Below are positions 56,150 to 62,203 of a stretch of DNA of 64,000 bases, piece after piece. The stretch comes from Shewanella holmiensis (lineage in GTDB: Bacteria > Pseudomonadota > Gammaproteobacteria > Enterobacterales > Shewanellaceae). A program made the position numbers and the translations under genes. Positions within the stretch are counted from its first letter, which is position 1. The number at the start of each line of letters is the position of its first letter. The stretch covers positions 52,510 through 116,509 of the forward strand of contig NZ_JAMTCD010000013.1 in NCBI RefSeq assembly GCF_025370255.1, read 5' to 3'. A model generated the notes under the pieces. The model ran no database searches, was not told where the DNA came from, and saw nothing but the letters and a program-made list of their open reading frames with translations.

Positions 56150-56184
56150 TTAAATCGATCATCCATGTACGAAAAAAATCACAG

Positions 56185-56237
56185 TTAAACGCCCATAAAA
56201 ATGGCTACATTGAGTCGCCATTTTTTGTTCGTAGCCA
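56185..56237. repeat. Dispersed hairpin repeat, copy 1 (terminator-like)
   Basis: AAACGCCCATAAAAATGGC then GCCATTTTTTG form a hairpin with A- and T-runs on the two sides. Nearly the same 45-50 bp (about 85% by eye) recurs at 60,467-60,516, and its ACCATAAAAATGGCTGC part at 57,193-57,209. In this copy an outer TTAAACG/CGTTTAA pair (56185-56191 and near 56266-56272) flanks the element. It lies between two minus-strand genes and may end transcription in both directions. Confidence 0.55.
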
Positions 56238-56281
56238 ATAATCGTGGGGCAATGTTTTGTTTTATCCGTTTAAGCAACCTG

Positions 56282-57070
56282 TTAGATGAATGTGTAAATG
56301 CCAGCGGCAATACCAACGACACCGGCAATTAATGTGAATATCCAATTATTGGAAATAAACTCACCAAGTGCTTTTAAAGAGCCGCCGTTTAACTCCCACC
56401 AAGTAGATTTAGTTATTAAGCTACCATCAAGCGTACGCCCTAGAAAGTTACAGAAAACATCTACTTTACGTAATGTTGATTGATGAAGTTTTACAAAATC
56501 TTTATTTTCAAAAGCTGTGGCTTCACCTGCGCCATCAAGTAAATCTTTAGCTGTTATGAAGTTCATCTCCATTAACTTAACAATACGAGGATGGGGCGCA
56601 TAACCATTGGTATAAAGTGCTACTAGCACCCTTGAAAGATCAACTTTTTTTGAATCATCCAAAATATATGGTTCACCACCGAGAATCTTAAACCTATGTT
56701 CAAGAGCCGGAAATCCGTAATTAATGTCACGCATATTCCAATGAATCCAGTAATGCGAAGAATGCTGCTTCATGTAGTCATAAAACTCTTGAAGCATTTC
56801 TTTCTCAAGCATATCGTAATTCTGCTGAATTTCAGCAAATTCAACATGCTTTAACTCAGCAATTTTATGTATAGAAAATGATGTCGTTTGCCCGCTCTCA
56901 TAATTCCTAACAGCAATAGACGTCACTCTTGGTGTTTGTCCTTCTGGGCGATCATAAAAACTTTCACATGAGTAGTGAATAACTAGAACATGTTCTTCTT
57001 TTGAAGATAACTCGTTAATTTTTTTACGCGCTTTATATCGTCTTTCTAGCTTTTTTATTTCAGATGCCAC
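56282..57070 (-). CDS. Tail-anchored protein of unknown function
   Basis: A 262-residue protein with a soluble alpha/beta body and a single C-terminal membrane helix (WIFTLIAGVVGIAAGIYTFI), so the body should face the cytoplasm. HVLVIHYSCESFYD, the YWIHWNMRDINYGFPALEHRF stretch and KKVDLSRVLVALYTNG resemble the layout of RNase H-fold exonuclease domains, but the canonical first D-x-E is not present, so this is only a fold guess. The GTG start at 57070 is backed by AAGGA seven bases upstream. It sits alone between two repeat-like spacers. Confidence 0.55.
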   Translation of the reverse strand: MASEIKKLERRYKARKKINELSSKEEHVLVIHYSCESFYDRPEGQTPRVTSIAVRNYESGQTTSFSIHKIAELKHVEFAEIQQNYDMLEKEMLQEFYDYMKQHSSHYWIHWNMRDINYGFPALEHRFKILGGEPYILDDSKKVDLSRVLVALYTNGYAPHPRIVKLMEMNFITAKDLLDGAGEATAFENKDFVKLHQSTLRKVDVFCNFLGRTLDGSLITKSTWWELNGGSLKALGEFISNNWIFTLIAGVVGIAAGIYTFI

Positions 57071-57224
57071 TAGCCTATCCTTGAATTCATCTAACGAGGC
57101 TGAAGAATAACTCTATCAGCCAAATTCGATTAAAAACCGAGTTATTTAAATCAATCCCAAACGCTTTCAGTAATTAGGTTTTGCATTTGGAAACCATAAA
57201 AATGGCTGCTTTTCTTAAAGAAGA

Positions 57225-57335
57225 TAAATTATACAACCTCAACACCTACCTCAACGTACAAGTGTTATTGGCATATTTTGGGTCGCAAAAGGTAACAGCG
57301 GGTATTTGCACGTTGAGGTGTTAGGAGAGCAAAAT
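57225..57335 (-). repeat. Imperfect inverted repeat spacer (possible attC-like element)
   Basis: On the minus strand CTAACACC-TCAACGTGCAA is mirrored by TTGTACGTTGAGG-TAGGTGTTGAG across about 50 bases, with a four-base bulge. It follows the 67-residue gene by 8 bases. The bulged inverted-repeat form is attC-like, but arm sequences differ from copies A-C. Confidence 0.35.
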
Positions 57336-57342
57336 TGATAAA

Positions 57343-57546
57343 CTATCGTAGATCCGTAACACCAGCTGCAATTAGCTCTTGTGCTTGCTCTTCAGATAAA
57401 ACAGCTCGAGCTGGACCACAAACAAAGCACGGCCCCGTCGGATGCTGGCGAATTGATATTACGGATGGATCTCTGAACTCAACTGCAAAGGTAACTGAGT
57501 CTAAAATAACTAGATTCTCTTGAACGATAATTTCTTTTACTGACAT
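57343..57546 (-). CDS. Small hypothetical protein
   Basis: A 67-residue protein (MSVKEIIVQENLVILDSVTF start) with one CxxC pair (PCFVCG) and a C-terminal helix (SEEQAQELIAAGVTDLR). AAGGAA precedes the ATG at 57546. It is the last gene of the compact four-gene operon, 24 bases after its neighbour. No recognised family; the CxxC might bind a metal but has no partner pair. Confidence 0.55.
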   Translation of the reverse strand: MSVKEIIVQENLVILDSVTFAVEFRDPSVISIRQHPTGPCFVCGPARAVLSEEQAQELIAAGVTDLR

Positions 57547-57570
57547 CACATATTTCCTTATATAAATTAA

Positions 57571-57936
57571 CTACTTGGGAGTAATACTTAGCTGGTAGAC
57601 CTCATGAATAGCATTTGTATTATCATTCAGCTTTCCTTGCCACTCTGCTTTTTGTTGCTCATTTAAATACTTACCTTTCAACGACTTAACTATATGCTTT
57701 TTCTGTAGATTAAGCGATGTCAACATTTGCTTCTGCACATCTGTTAAGTGATTCTGCTTTTTTACAAAGTCACTGATGAAGTAAGTTATAACCCCTGATA
57801 ATACGGGCGCAAAAGCTAATGCTATAGGTCTTACCCATGCAAGTTCAGCTGAATAAGGTAGATTTTCAGCAATTGCAATGATGACAAGGCTAATTCCACT
57901 TGCAGTTGTTAAATCAGCATTAGAGTTTTTGTTCAA
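57571..57936 (-). CDS. Small membrane protein with two helices
   Basis: A 121-residue protein: two hydrophobic stretches (SGISLVIIAIAENL and IALAFAPVLSGVITYFISDF) and a basic, helical cytoplasmic tail (QMLTSLNLQKKHIVKSLKGK). It overlaps the upstream gene by 17 bases, a sign of coupled translation. Function unknown; it is the third gene of the four-gene membrane-associated operon. Confidence 0.6.
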   Translation of the reverse strand: MNKNSNADLTTASGISLVIIAIAENLPYSAELAWVRPIALAFAPVLSGVITYFISDFVKKQNHLTDVQKQMLTSLNLQKKHIVKSLKGKYLNEQQKAEWQGKLNDNTNAIHEVYQLSITPK

Positions 57937-58177
57937 ATCTATTTCTCTTTATCTCTAACAGATCTTTTACTAGCTGCTCGGTATTATCCAAATGAATTGT
58001 ATATTGGCTTGGTAATCCGTCTTTAATGATAGTTACTTCAACTTCAGTCTTCTGTAGCAATTTTTCAGTTAGTTTCTTCGATAAAATAAAGAAAACATCA
58101 TAAATCATCGGCAGCGCTAGAATCGCTCCGATGGTTCCTGAAACAATGAATAAAGATGAGCTATCAAAAAGACTCAT
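57920..58177 (-). CDS. Small single-span membrane protein
   Basis: An 85-residue protein with one membrane helix (LFIVSGTIGAILALPMIYDV) and a polar C-terminal domain (VEVTIIKDGLPSQYTIHLDN). It starts two bases after the stop of the 295-residue gene and overlaps the next gene, so it is surely part of the same operon. No family recognised. Confidence 0.6.
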   Translation of the reverse strand: MSLFDSSSLFIVSGTIGAILALPMIYDVFFILSKKLTEKLLQKTEVEVTIIKDGLPSQYTIHLDNTEQLVKDLLEIKRNRFEQKL

Positions 58178-58179
58178 GA

Positions 58180-59067
58180 CTATATGATTTTCCTAGATTT
58201 GTCAGCTCTGTGACGTATAACTTTCTCTATAGAGAAAGAAGTTGAAGGACTTGCACCTGTTTTAAATTTAGTTGTTTCGCGTAATTTTACCTTAAAAAAA
58301 TCGCCTTTAATAAAGTTTTCTTCTCTTGAGCTAATTCTTTTCAAAAAGCTGCTATCATTCATTTTTACAGCTGTATCAGACTCTTCATTTGGAAGTAAGA
58401 CTCGCCAGCCACTTTTTGAGTCAAAATTGACTTGTGTGAAGCTAATTTCAATGTCTTTGTCTTTACTATTTTCTTCAATTACAGTTTGTTTAGTCTGTTT
58501 TTTGAAGTGAATAAGCTCATCTGATTCAATAGTTTGAATGACTTCTTCATTACTATTTAAAAACTTAACTTTAGCACCCTGTTTTTCTGTTACGTCATTA
58601 AATAAGAGTGCTTCAAATTTGTTACGAAAGATTGGGCTAGTGACTAGCTTTTGAACGGCATGTGTACAGACAATTTTTTCGCCATCTTCCATCTCAATAG
58701 TAGCAGTACCATCGTCATTACTAATAACAACTTTGACTTTCTTACTTTTCATTGCATTTATAACACCCATGACGGAACCAGCAAATGCAGTTGCTGAGAC
58801 AGCTGTAACGCCAATAATTGGTAGAATATCAATAGCATTAGCAGCTAGCTGTTGTATGCTAAATTCGACACCAAAAGAGCCCGGCTTATTAGCTTTTACA
58901 CTGACTTTTATCGAAGAATCCTCCCCGTTGATCACTTTATCTGCATCTTGCAATGAATCATTAAGGCTTAGCAAACTTTGCCCCAAAGTAGCAGCATCAA
59001 TTTCATGATCCTTAGTATCTTCGGAGTCATAAATTAAACTAAATATCTGTGAAGTGTTTTTGTCCAT
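58180..59067 (-). CDS. Membrane-associated protein heading a four-gene operon
   Basis: A 295-residue protein. Residues 8-70 (FSLIYDSEDTKDHEIDAATL, then LNDSLQDADKVINGEDSSIK and VKANKPGSFGVEFSI) match a pattern I know from uncharacterised bacterial proteins with an I-Y-D/E...H-E-[IM]-D...G-S-F-x-V signature. A hydrophobic stretch (AIDILPIIGVTAVSATAFAG) follows, then a beta-rich C-terminal domain. GGAAATCTC precedes the ATG. It is first in a unit with two small membrane proteins and a 67-residue protein. Function is not known; the compact phage-cargo setting suggests defence or host modification. Confidence 0.6.
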   Translation of the reverse strand: MDKNTSQIFSLIYDSEDTKDHEIDAATLGQSLLSLNDSLQDADKVINGEDSSIKVSVKANKPGSFGVEFSIQQLAANAIDILPIIGVTAVSATAFAGSVMGVINAMKSKKVKVVISNDDGTATIEMEDGEKIVCTHAVQKLVTSPIFRNKFEALLFNDVTEKQGAKVKFLNSNEEVIQTIESDELIHFKKQTKQTVIEENSKDKDIEISFTQVNFDSKSGWRVLLPNEESDTAVKMNDSSFLKRISSREENFIKGDFFKVKLRETTKFKTGASPSTSFSIEKVIRHRADKSRKII

Positions 59068-59555
59068 GAGATTTCCAAAAATTTGATTATTAACGTCTTT
59101 ATTAATATTAAAAGCGCATTTATTTAATTACCGGGGGCTGAGTAAACTTTTCACTTTGTGCTTGTGTGGTTCAAATGATCTGTGATTTTACAAGCTAATG
59201 ATTGGCTTCTTCTTCCCTGAAAGGCGTTCTCCGATTGATTTAGGAGTGTGGCCTGCGTTTATTTTTTATTTGTTACAGATTACGCTATTTGTTCTTAAAA
59301 GTGCAATGACTTGATTCATACAAATGTGATTTAAATCATTTAAAACTAGCGAATTACATTTTGTTTCGTTGATTGTGTATCAGTAAATAGTTTATTCCAA
59401 TAGGCAATATTAGTTGGTTTATATATGTATTTTTTGCACGTAAAATTTGTTATGCAATAACATCTAACATCACCACCTAAAGTAAAGACACTAAAATAGC
59501 CGTGTGAACAAAGATACTCGATGACACAACATTAGCTTTATAAAATGGCTGATGG
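59068..59555. other. Gene-free AT-rich region
   Basis: Nearly 490 bases between the four-gene operon and the rha control region. It presumably carries the promoter of the operon on the minus strand. I see no reading frame with a ribosome-binding site, no tRNA and no strong hairpin here. Confidence 0.4.
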
Positions 59556-59632
59556 GTTATCGATTACTCAGTTAACTGATAACTCCCTTAAGCGATAACA
59601 AATTGACAAATGCACCTGAGTGGGGCGATACT
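59556..59632 (+). promoter_or_regulatory. Operator cluster and promoter for the C4-like RNA / rha transcript
   Basis: GTTATC (59556-59561) and GATAAC (59578-59583, 59594-59599) form half-sites in inverted and direct arrangement around a 12-bp palindrome TCAGTTAACTGA (59568-59579). A TTGACA (59603-59608) follows at once and is matched 18 bp later by GATACT, a plausible -10. The layout suggests a repressor-controlled promoter firing towards the C4-like RNA and rha. A hairpin GGCATTGG/CCAATGCC (59638-59659) lies in the leader. Confidence 0.45.
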
Positions 59633-59697
59633 GTTTAGGCATTGGCAAAATCCAATGCCGGGATTGAGACCCCGCTATAACACAGGCGCAATTGTCG

Positions 59698-59718
59698 CCA
59701 GCCTAGTGCTGGTTTTTT
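59698..59718 (+). terminator. Short terminator in the rha leader
   Basis: CCAGC-CTAGT-GCTGG followed by TTTTTTATT. It stands between the promoter region and the C4-like RNA and could truncate a leader transcript. Confidence 0.6.
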
Positions 59719-59734
59719 ATTGCGAGATTCGGCG

Positions 59735-59822
59735 CACCTCTACTATGGTGGGCTGGATGGGGCAACCTTCGGGTTGGCCGTTCCTGTGACGGTAGTCTCA
59801 ACCCCATTCAGCTCATCACCAA
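59735..59822 (+). ncRNA. C4-like antisense RNA
   Basis: Cloverleaf-like RNA upstream of the rha gene. An 11-bp stem GCTGGATGGGG/CCCCATTCAGC (59752-59762/59802-59812, one G-U) encloses CAACC-TTCG-GGTTG with a UUCG tetraloop (59763-59776) and CCGT/ACGG (59778-59781/59789-59792). Segment a' GTAGTCTCAA (59792-59801) and b' TCATCACCAA (59813-59822) are exact complements of adjacent segments a (59827-59836) and b (59837-59846) in the rha leader. In phages P1 and P7, C4 RNA silences ant/icd by such two-segment pairing and is processed by RNase P. Extent of the mature RNA is estimated. Confidence 0.72.
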
Positions 59823-59826
59823 TTAA

Positions 59827-59846
59827 TTGAGACTACTTGGTGATGA
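59827..59846 (+). promoter_or_regulatory. Target site (a and b segments) of the C4-like RNA in the rha leader
   Basis: TTGAGACTAC and TTGGTGATGA are adjacent and complementary to a' and b' of the C4-like RNA. They lie 15-34 bases before the AGGAG of rha. Because a' and b' are encoded upstream in the same transcript they can also pair in cis, which would occlude the ribosome-binding region. Confidence 0.68.
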
Positions 59847-59873
59847 TTACTCTCGAACACAGGAGTGTCACCC

Positions 59874-60458
59874 ATGAACCTACAACAATCTAAAAACTAC
59901 CCTGCGCAATTGGTCTTTATTAACGGCCAACAAACCATTACCAACTCACTGGTTGTCGCTGATTATTTCGGCAAACGTCATAGTCATGTTTTACGTAAGA
60001 TTGATGAAATACTTGCAGATGCCCCAAGTGAATTTACGTCAGCCCACTTTTGGGCTAACGTGCAAAATCAACAGGTTGGCACCAGTCAGCGTGATTTAAA
60101 GTGTTACCACCTGACCAAAGACGGTTTTATGTTTTTAGTCATGGGCTTTACCGGTGCCAAAGCTGCCGAACTTAAGATCAACTTCATTAATGCCTTTAAC
60201 GAAGCCCAAAAGCGACTTAGCCGCACGACACACCCGTTTGAGCGTCAGCGCATGATGTTTACATGGGAAGGCGGCAAAATAGTGAGCTCGCAACCGATAA
60301 ATGATGACCAGTTTGTCACCAGCCGCGATAAATTAGTGCAGTACATGCGCGAACCCCGCTTTTTATCGCTTGAGCAATTGCTAGAAATCAGTGAAGCCGC
60401 AAACCAACAAATTGCGACACTAGCAAGATTGGCAGAGAAACAAGCCCGCTTACGCTAA
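59874..60458 (+). CDS. rha: Rha family phage regulatory protein
   Basis: A 194-residue protein with an N-terminal pRha domain: INGQQTITNSLVVADYFGKR, HSHVLRKIDEIL, FWANVQNQQVGTSQRDLKCY and YHLTKDGFMFLVMGFTGAKA, then INAFNEAQKRL. The domain occurs in phage antirepressors and regulators. The ATG at 59874 is preferred because AGGAG lies eight bases before it; a GTG at 59865 overlaps that site. The leader is the target of the C4-like RNA, a control otherwise known for phage antirepressor genes. It is on the opposite strand to the surrounding cargo. Confidence 0.86.
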   Translation: MNLQQSKNYPAQLVFINGQQTITNSLVVADYFGKRHSHVLRKIDEILADAPSEFTSAHFWANVQNQQVGTSQRDLKCYHLTKDGFMFLVMGFTGAKAAELKINFINAFNEAQKRLSRTTHPFERQRMMFTWEGGKIVSSQPINDDQFVTSRDKLVQYMREPRFLSLEQLLEISEAANQQIATLARLAEKQARLR

Positions 60459-60478
60459 AAACACCACTAAACGCCCAT

Positions 60479-60510
60479 AAAAATGGCTACATCAAGTAGC
60501 CATTTTTGTT
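60479..60510 (+). terminator. Terminator of rha (dispersed hairpin repeat, copy 2)
   Basis: AAAAATGGCTAC and GTAGCCATTTTT pair perfectly (12 bp, 5-base loop), followed by GTTT. It begins 20 bases after the rha stop codon and is part of the element repeated at 56,185. Confidence 0.8.
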
Positions 60511-60544
60511 TGTAGGTAACCAAGGGGGTTGATTATGTTTTGAT

Positions 60545-60650
60545 ACCAACGCCGCATTTAGCTGACTAAAATAGTTGGTTATAATGTGTAGCGAGGCGGA
60601 GCCTAACTAACTGTTTTTTTGTTTCGTTTAAAGTGCTTACTATGTGTTTC
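60545..60650 (-). repeat. attC-like imperfect inverted repeat, copy B
   Basis: Arm GCTGACTAAAATAGTTGGTT (60561-60580) and arm TAACTAACTGTTTTTTTGT (60604-60622) can pair with a few gaps. The motif GACTAAAAT-TTGG...AACTGTTTT is shared with copies A and C. On the minus strand it ends GCGGCGTTGG, close to the G-TTRRRY core of attC. It stands between the rha terminator and the operator array. Confidence 0.45.
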
Positions 60651-60657
60651 ACCACTA

Positions 60658-60708
60658 ATTCACTATTGAATAAAATTTCTATTCATTGTTGAATAATATT
60701 TCTATTCA
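60658..60708 (+). promoter_or_regulatory. Operator array upstream of the 127-residue HTH-like gene
   Basis: ATTCA-N4-TGAAT palindromes start at 60658 and 60681 and a further ATTCA at 60704, giving a period of 23 bp. Seen as direct repeats, TTGAATAAAATTTCTATTCA (60666-60685) recurs at 60689-60708 with one change. The array lies 50-100 bp upstream of the gene start and probably binds its own product or another phage regulator. Confidence 0.6.
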
Positions 60709-60713
60709 CTGTA

Positions 60714-60760
60714 GGCTTACCTTCTTAATTAAACAGAAACTAACATGAATAAGGTAAGCT
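60714..60760 (+). promoter_or_regulatory. Ribosome-binding-site-sequestering inverted repeat
   Basis: GCTTACCTT (60715-60723) is exactly complementary to AAGGTAAGC (60751-60759), plus one wobble pair. The right arm contains the AAGG ribosome-binding site and runs up to the ATG at 60761. Pairing would hide the initiation site, so translation is probably conditional (protein binding, RNA, or temperature). Confidence 0.6.
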
Positions 60761-61144
60761 ATGGGAATTCTAAATGATGATGTACCAACAACTTCTATCC
60801 AAGTAGAGTCTAGAGCGGAAGCTAAATTTAGCCGTTCAACAATAGCTCACATCGAAACTAGTAAAGAGCAACTAGTAAATACTCGCAAGTCCATGCTAGA
60901 TGATATGTCTAAAGGACAATTTACAACACCTCAAGATGCTTTAGACGCAATTATGGAATTACAAAGCATCCAAGGCAACCTCGACAAGCTATCTGACAAA
61001 ATCAAAAATAATACAACTTCTAGCTTTTCTCCAAGTGACGTAGCGACAATGCGAGAAATGAAGAGCAATGGCACTACAGAAGCTAAGATTGCTGAACTAT
61101 TTGATACAAACCAAACTAAAGTTAACCGACTGCTTAACAAATAA
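60761..61144 (+). CDS. Probable small regulator with C-terminal HTH-like segment
   Basis: A 127-residue, mostly helical protein. The middle (SKEQLVNTRKSMLDDMSKGQ, LQSIQGNLDKLSDKIKNNTT) suggests a coiled dimerisation region; the end (DVATMREMKSNGTTEAKIAE, then LFDTNQTKVNRLLNK) resembles a resolvase-like helix-turn-helix. It is on the plus strand, opposite to most cargo genes. An operator array precedes it and its start is buried in an inverted repeat. Specific family not recognised. Confidence 0.6.
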   Translation: MGILNDDVPTTSIQVESRAEAKFSRSTIAHIETSKEQLVNTRKSMLDDMSKGQFTTPQDALDAIMELQSIQGNLDKLSDKIKNNTTSSFSPSDVATMREMKSNGTTEAKIAELFDTNQTKVNRLLNK

Positions 61145-61415
61145 CGTTTTAGTATTTATGCATTGCGATGTTTGCATGGCACAAACCGCTTGTTGGACTT
61201 GGCCGATGCCGAGTCCAGGATAATGGCTACGCTTTATGCTAAAGAAATTTGCTTTTTTGATGCGAGCTCTAGGCTGCAAAGCAATGTTGAATTGATTATG
61301 AGGCTTGATTTGTATGTGTTCAATTGCAATTCCCTTGTCATTGTGGTGTTCCATCACATCTTTTTTAAGTCTAGCTGATTCAATGAGGTTAATACACTCG
61401 ATTGAGCCAGCATTT
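61142..61415 (+). repeat. 274-bp direct repeat, copy 1
   Basis: Starts TAACGTTTTAGTATTT at the stop codon of the HTH-like gene and ends near GCCAGCATTT. It matches 61873-62145 at roughly 85% by eye, with about 65 bp identical around 61,300-61,365. Each copy contains a 9-bp hairpin GGACTTGGC-N4-GCCGAGTCC (61195-61216 here) and a second hairpin GCTGATTCAAT...ATTGAGCCAGC at the end. The two copies flank the 103-residue gene and attC-like copy C. Any reading frame inside differs between the copies and is not credited as a gene. Confidence 0.8.
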
Positions 61416-61434
61416 GGCGCTTAGCAGCGGCTTA

Positions 61435-61530
61435 GTTCAATGCCGCTATAAGCGGACTAAAATTATTGGCTAACATCTTGAACGGAGTGAAAACAGCCGA
61501 CTGTTTTGTCCAACTTAAAAACCATGTTAG
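61435..61530 (-). repeat. attC-like imperfect inverted repeat, copy C
   Basis: Arms 61450-61471 and 61495-61516 share GGAC-AAAA...GGCT pairing. On the minus strand the element begins CTCTAACATGG four bases after the 103-residue gene stops and ends GCGGCATTGAAC. Arm sequences match copies A and B. Gene-plus-element order is that of an integron cassette. Confidence 0.5.
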
Positions 61531-61534
61531 AGCG

Positions 61535-61846
61535 TTACGTATCCAAGAAACTTTTATGGACATATTCACCATCTTTATCTTTTACAAAATTGAGCCTTTC
61601 CATGCTCTCTTCAAATGATTCTTTTTTAAATTCGCCATGTTCCTTCCAGTAGTCATACTGCCACTCATCAATTTCATCTAATACAAAACCATTCGGAAGC
61701 CGACTTAGATTAAAAAGTTTACGCAATGCATATTTAGCACGGTCATTCGTTTTTTCGGGGATAACACCATCACGCAGACCATAGCCCAAATTAAGCTTGT
61801 AATAATAAAATTGGTAACCTTGATAATATAATGCAGCCAAGTCCAT
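61535..61846 (-). CDS. Hypothetical protein in a repeat-flanked unit
   Basis: A 103-residue soluble protein rich in Tyr, Asp and Glu (YYQGYQFYYYKLNLGYGLRD, then WQYDYWKEHGEFKKESFEES). No family recognised. AAGGAG touches the ATG at 61846 directly, too close for efficient use; a TTG two codons later (61840) has six-base spacing and may be the true start. It is followed after four bases by attC-like copy C and enclosed by the 274-bp direct repeats. Confidence 0.55.
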   Translation of the reverse strand: MDLAALYYQGYQFYYYKLNLGYGLRDGVIPEKTNDRAKYALRKLFNLSRLPNGFVLDEIDEWQYDYWKEHGEFKKESFEESMERLNFVKDKDGEYVHKSFLDT

Positions 61847-61872
61847 CTCCTTTTGCTGGTAATACAGAGCGC

Positions 61873-62145
61873 TAACGTTTTAGTATTTGTGCGTTTCCCT
61901 GCTTACATGACACAAACCATTTGTAGGACTTGGCTGCTGCCGAGTCCAGGTTAATGGGTACGCTTTATGCTAAAGAAATTTGCTTTTTTTGATGCAGGCT
62001 CTGAACTGCGAAGCAATGTTGAATTGGTTATGAGGCTTGATTTGTATGTGTTCAATTGCAATTCCCTTGTCATTGTGGTGTTCCATCACATCTTTTAAGT
62101 CTAGCTGATTCAATGAGTTTAATAAACTCAATTGAATCAGCATTT
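61873..62145 (+). repeat. 274-bp direct repeat, copy 2
   Basis: Second copy of the repeat at 61142-61415. Its 9-bp hairpin GGACTTGGC-TGCT-GCCGAGTCC (61926-61947) keeps both arms unchanged while the loop differs, and the terminal hairpin GCTGATTCAAT...AATTGAATCAGC is better preserved than in copy 1. Conservation of paired arms suggests the fold matters. Confidence 0.8.
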
Positions 62146-62203
62146 AGTTCCGCGCAGCAGGTCAGCAAGAGTAACTTGCTAGGCCACTTATTTAAAAGAG
62201 CAA

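Noticed and set aside
60656..60710. CRISPR-like short repeats
   Set aside because: Only two and a half units with 3-base spacers; the palindromic 23-bp period fits an operator array.
61097..61357. 86-codon minus-strand frame inside direct repeat copy 1
   Set aside because: The same frame in copy 2 is cut by an early stop, and it runs antisense into the HTH-like gene, so the conservation belongs to the DNA repeat.
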